Origin: CAZWRV01 sp964636325
GTDB lineage: Bacteria > Verrucomicrobiota > Lentisphaeria > Victivallales > GWF2-50-93
Length of the DNA: 64,000 bases
Direction: 5' to 3'
NCBI GenBank assembly: GCA_964636325.1
Contig: CAZWRV010000029.1
Location: forward strand, 1 to 64,000
Shown: piece by piece, positions 61,986 through 64,000 of the stretch
Numbering within the stretch: position 1 is the stretch's first letter
Layout of the letters: each line of letters opens with the position of its first letter
Made by a program: the position numbers and the translations under genes
Notes under the pieces: model-generated
Databases searched by the model: none
Told to the model about the DNA's origin: nothing
The model's input: only the letters and a program-made list of their open reading frames with translations

Positions 61986-63131
61986 ATGAAGATTTCGCCT
62001 TCCATGCATCTGTGCTACTGCTTCAACAACTTCCGGGAGATGAACGACTTCACGGACGGCTCCGGCGCGCTTGCGAGAATCGCGGAACTCCGCCGCCTGC
62101 TCGAAATTCCGCCCGAGGAAAAGTTCGCCGTCGGCCTCTGGATAAACGCGGAGCTCCTGCGGAAGTTCGAGGAACCGACGGCCGTTGCGGAACTCAAAAG
62201 CATCCTCGACGGGGAGAACCTCTACGTCTTCACGTTCAACATCTTCCCCTACGGCCAGTTCCACGGCACGCGCGTCAAGAAGAACGTCTATCTGCCGGAC
62301 TGGACTTCGCAGGAGAGGCTGGACTACACATGCCGCGCGGCGTCGTTCCTCGCGAAGCTGATGCCGGAAGGCATGGCCGGCAGCCTCAGCACCCTTCCCG
62401 GCTCCTACGGCATCCCAAGCCCGGACGGGCTGGCGATGGCGGCGATTAGGAAAAACCTGCTTTCGGCGGCGGAACACATGGAGCGGATCTATGAGTACGA
62501 GGGCCGCGACATCGTCCTTGCGGTCGAGCCTGAGCCGGACTGCCTCTGGAGCTCGGCTGCGGAATTCGCGGATTTATGGCGGGGCGAACTTGCCTCCGCC
62601 GCCGCGGCGAAAAGACATATCGGCATCTGCTACGACGCGTCGCACCACGAGCTCGCCCCCGGTCCTGCAGGATCCGGATTGGAGAAGTGCCTCAGGATGG
62701 GGATGAGGATCGGAAAGATCCATCTCAGCGCCGCGCTCGGAGCTCCGGATATCGCATCGAAGGACGAGCTTGCGGAATTCGCGGACGAGGTATATCTTCA
62801 CCAGACGAAGGTCTTCGCCGCCGACGGGACTGTCTCGGGGTTCCCCGACCTTCCCGACGCAGTCTCATCGGCCGACAGGCGCCTCCCGTGGAAGATACAC
62901 TACCATCTGCCGATTTTCGGCGGCGGACTTCCCGGCGGGCTCAGGACGGAAAAGGCGGAACTGCTTTATGTCCTGGAGCTTCTGAAGAGCCCGCTGAAGT
63001 TCTGCTCCAACATCGAAATTGAGACATACACCTATTCGGTCCTGCCGCCGGAGCTTCGCGGCGCCGGCGTCGAGGAGTTCATGGCGAAGGAATACCGGTT
63101 CGTGCTCGATTATTTTGCCGATGGGAAATAA
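61986..63131 (+). CDS. EboE-like TIM-barrel protein
   Basis: A 381-residue protein matching EboE of the ebo (edb) metabolite-transport clusters: LCYCFNNFREMNDF, KFAVGLWINAELLRKF, LYVFTFNIFPYGQFHGTRVKKNVYLPDWTSQERLDYTCR, SLSTLPGSYG, VLAVEPEPDCLW, GICYDASHHEL and NIEIETYTYSVLPP. These are TIM-barrel proteins of the sugar-isomerase/endonuclease IV type and are proposed to act in moving or changing a polyprenyl or diterpenoid-like cargo. No other ebo genes are in the window. ATG at 61986 has GAGGT 7 bases upstream; a TTG at 61962 is in frame. Confidence 0.75.
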   Translation: MKISPSMHLCYCFNNFREMNDFTDGSGALARIAELRRLLEIPPEEKFAVGLWINAELLRKFEEPTAVAELKSILDGENLYVFTFNIFPYGQFHGTRVKKNVYLPDWTSQERLDYTCRAASFLAKLMPEGMAGSLSTLPGSYGIPSPDGLAMAAIRKNLLSAAEHMERIYEYEGRDIVLAVEPEPDCLWSSAAEFADLWRGELASAAAAKRHIGICYDASHHELAPGPAGSGLEKCLRMGMRIGKIHLSAALGAPDIASKDELAEFADEVYLHQTKVFAADGTVSGFPDLPDAVSSADRRLPWKIHYHLPIFGGGLPGGLRTEKAELLYVLELLKSPLKFCSNIEIETYTYSVLPPELRGAGVEEFMAKEYRFVLDYFADGK

Positions 63132-63170
63132 TTGATTGAACAGGAAGCGGATAAGGAATCAAATCTGGAT

Positions 63171-64000
63171 ATGAGCAGTGTTGCCATGCCATTGAAATCA
63201 ATGTGGGGCGCGGCGTTCGCGCTCATGCTGCTCTTCTGCTCGGCGGCGCCGTGCGGCGCCGAAGTTTCGGAAAAGGGCGTAAAGCTCGAGGACGAGGACC
63301 AGCACTGGGCGAGGATCATCGAGTCCAGGTCGAAGGGGGTCAAGGACTATCTGAGCCAGCTCGCGCTTTACGAGAGCCTGGCGGGCAGCGAATGCTCGGA
63401 GCTCGACAAGATCCGCGCTGAAACGGAGACGAGGATACACGAGATCCGCCTCGTGTTCATGAACAACATCTCCAATCCATACCATTTCAGGCTGATGCGC
63501 AGGGAATACCGGAGGAACATATCCCGCTTCGAGAAACAGATCGTCCGCGTGGAGAATCTGAAGAAGATCAATGAGACCTATCTCAGGCTGACCAACGACA
63601 TGCTGGCCGACATAAGGCCTCTTGAGCAGAAGCGTCTCGGCGGGCAGAACAGCGGTTCGCTGAAATCCATGGAGGAATCCCTGGGCAGGATATCCGGGAT
63701 ACTGGAGAGGATTGGAGGGCGCATGGACGAGGCGCTGGAGCCCGCTCATGCCCTCTCCGAGCAGATACAAGGCCAGATAAGCGATTTGAACAAGGGGGTT
63801 CCCGGCCTGATAGACGAGTATTTCCTCAACAGGGACAAGAGGTTCTCCTCCACCCCATGGGGCATGATCCTGAACAGCCTCATGATCTGGAAGGGCAGGA
63901 CGGGCAGGGCCGTAGCGGAGCATATCCCGAATTCCCCCGACGACCTGCTGGTGCTCCTGGCGCTGCTGGCGTTCGCCGGCCTGCCGATGATGCTTGCGGG
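63171..64000 (+). CDS. Exported membrane protein N-terminus, cut by the window edge
   Basis: An open frame from the ATG at 63171 runs without stop through 64000 (277 codons). It begins with a signal peptide (SMWGAAFALMLLFCSAAPCGA), then a long helical periplasmic region (about 30-225) with coiled-coil character and many charged residues, and reaches a hydrophobic helix (LLVLLALLAFAGLPMMLA) at the window end. That plan fits large mechanosensitive (MscS-type) channels with periplasmic N-terminal helices, but no MscS core is visible here, so the identity is open. Alternative starts are ATG 63186 or TTG 63132. It follows the EboE-like gene by 39 bp. Confidence 0.6.
   Translation, partial: MSSVAMPLKSMWGAAFALMLLFCSAAPCGAEVSEKGVKLEDEDQHWARIIESRSKGVKDYLSQLALYESLAGSECSELDKIRAETETRIHEIRLVFMNNISNPYHFRLMRREYRRNISRFEKQIVRVENLKKINETYLRLTNDMLADIRPLEQKRLGGQNSGSLKSMEESLGRISGILERIGGRMDEALEPAHALSEQIQGQISDLNKGVPGLIDEYFLNRDKRFSSTPWGMILNSLMIWKGRTGRAVAEHIPNSPDDLLVLLALLAFAGLPMMLA

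Overview
The window looks like a chromosomal segment of an anaerobic, Gram-negative bacterium of the Planctomycetes-Verrucomicrobia-Chlamydiae group, most likely Lentisphaerota (Victivallales-like). The clues are two pseudopilin-like proteins with an LxELLVxI-type N-terminus (one with H-X9-DG), two uroporphyrinogen-decarboxylase-like methyltransferase proteins, a TIGR04073-type exosortase-associated protein, a large MoxR/DUF58/VWA membrane operon, outer-membrane functions (MlaA, MsbA-like exporter) and an anaerobe-type oxygen defence set. This placement is an inference from gene content. I see no rRNA, tRNA or CRISPR array.

Layout. 1-950: a REP-associated tyrosine transposase (RAYT) between three tandem 116-bp palindromic units and a diverged fourth copy. 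960-8900: MsbA-like exporter, secreted beta-helix protein, UroD-like protein, a degenerate hybrid histidine kinase, a pseudopilin and a small membrane protein. 8900-13270: an oxygen/peroxide defence cluster on the minus strand (perR, rubrerythrin, desulfoferrodoxin, ferritin, flavodiiron protein, rubredoxin, then a TIGR02757 protein) with several start/stop overlaps. 13350-17730: TPR membrane protein, HU/IHF protein, hisS. 17760-24100: a divergent pair of unusual lipid fusions, an MlaA-alpha/beta hydrolase lipoprotein and an MFS-PlsC-ACP-AMP-ligase protein of 1284 residues. 24180-28400: small secreted protein, single-domain response regulator, a gap full of hairpin elements, hemW, pseudopilin, coiled-coil membrane protein. 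28570-31200: UroD-like protein fused to two thioredoxin-like domains, followed by a CobW-type GTPase. 31300-39960: secreted Pro/Ala/Lys-rich protein, a tightly overlapping queF-argJ-argB operon, TIGR04073 protein, DRE-TIM aldolase, murJ, fba and a family 2 glycosyltransferase. 39970-45890: two large, translationally coupled secreted proteins of related design. 46050-61840: an operon read leftward from an ECF sigma factor and its FecR-type anti-sigma factor through MoxR, DUF58, a 1905-residue double VWA protein, a 1602-residue coiled-coil membrane protein and a prenyltransferase-like alpha/alpha barrel protein, ending at a long hairpin. 61980-64000: an EboE-like TIM-barrel protein and the start of a membrane protein cut by the window edge.

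The most interesting parts are: (i) the RAYT with its tandem repeats and base-pair covariation; (ii) the MlaA-hydrolase / LplT-PlsC-ACP-ligase pair, which could form a complete cycle of extracting, hydrolysing, re-importing and re-acylating phospholipid; (iii) the UroD-thioredoxin-thioredoxin fusion with its CobW partner; (iv) the coupled giant secreted pair; (v) two further families of structured intergenic elements, one at 25161-25517 and one dispersed in three copies with covarying stems.
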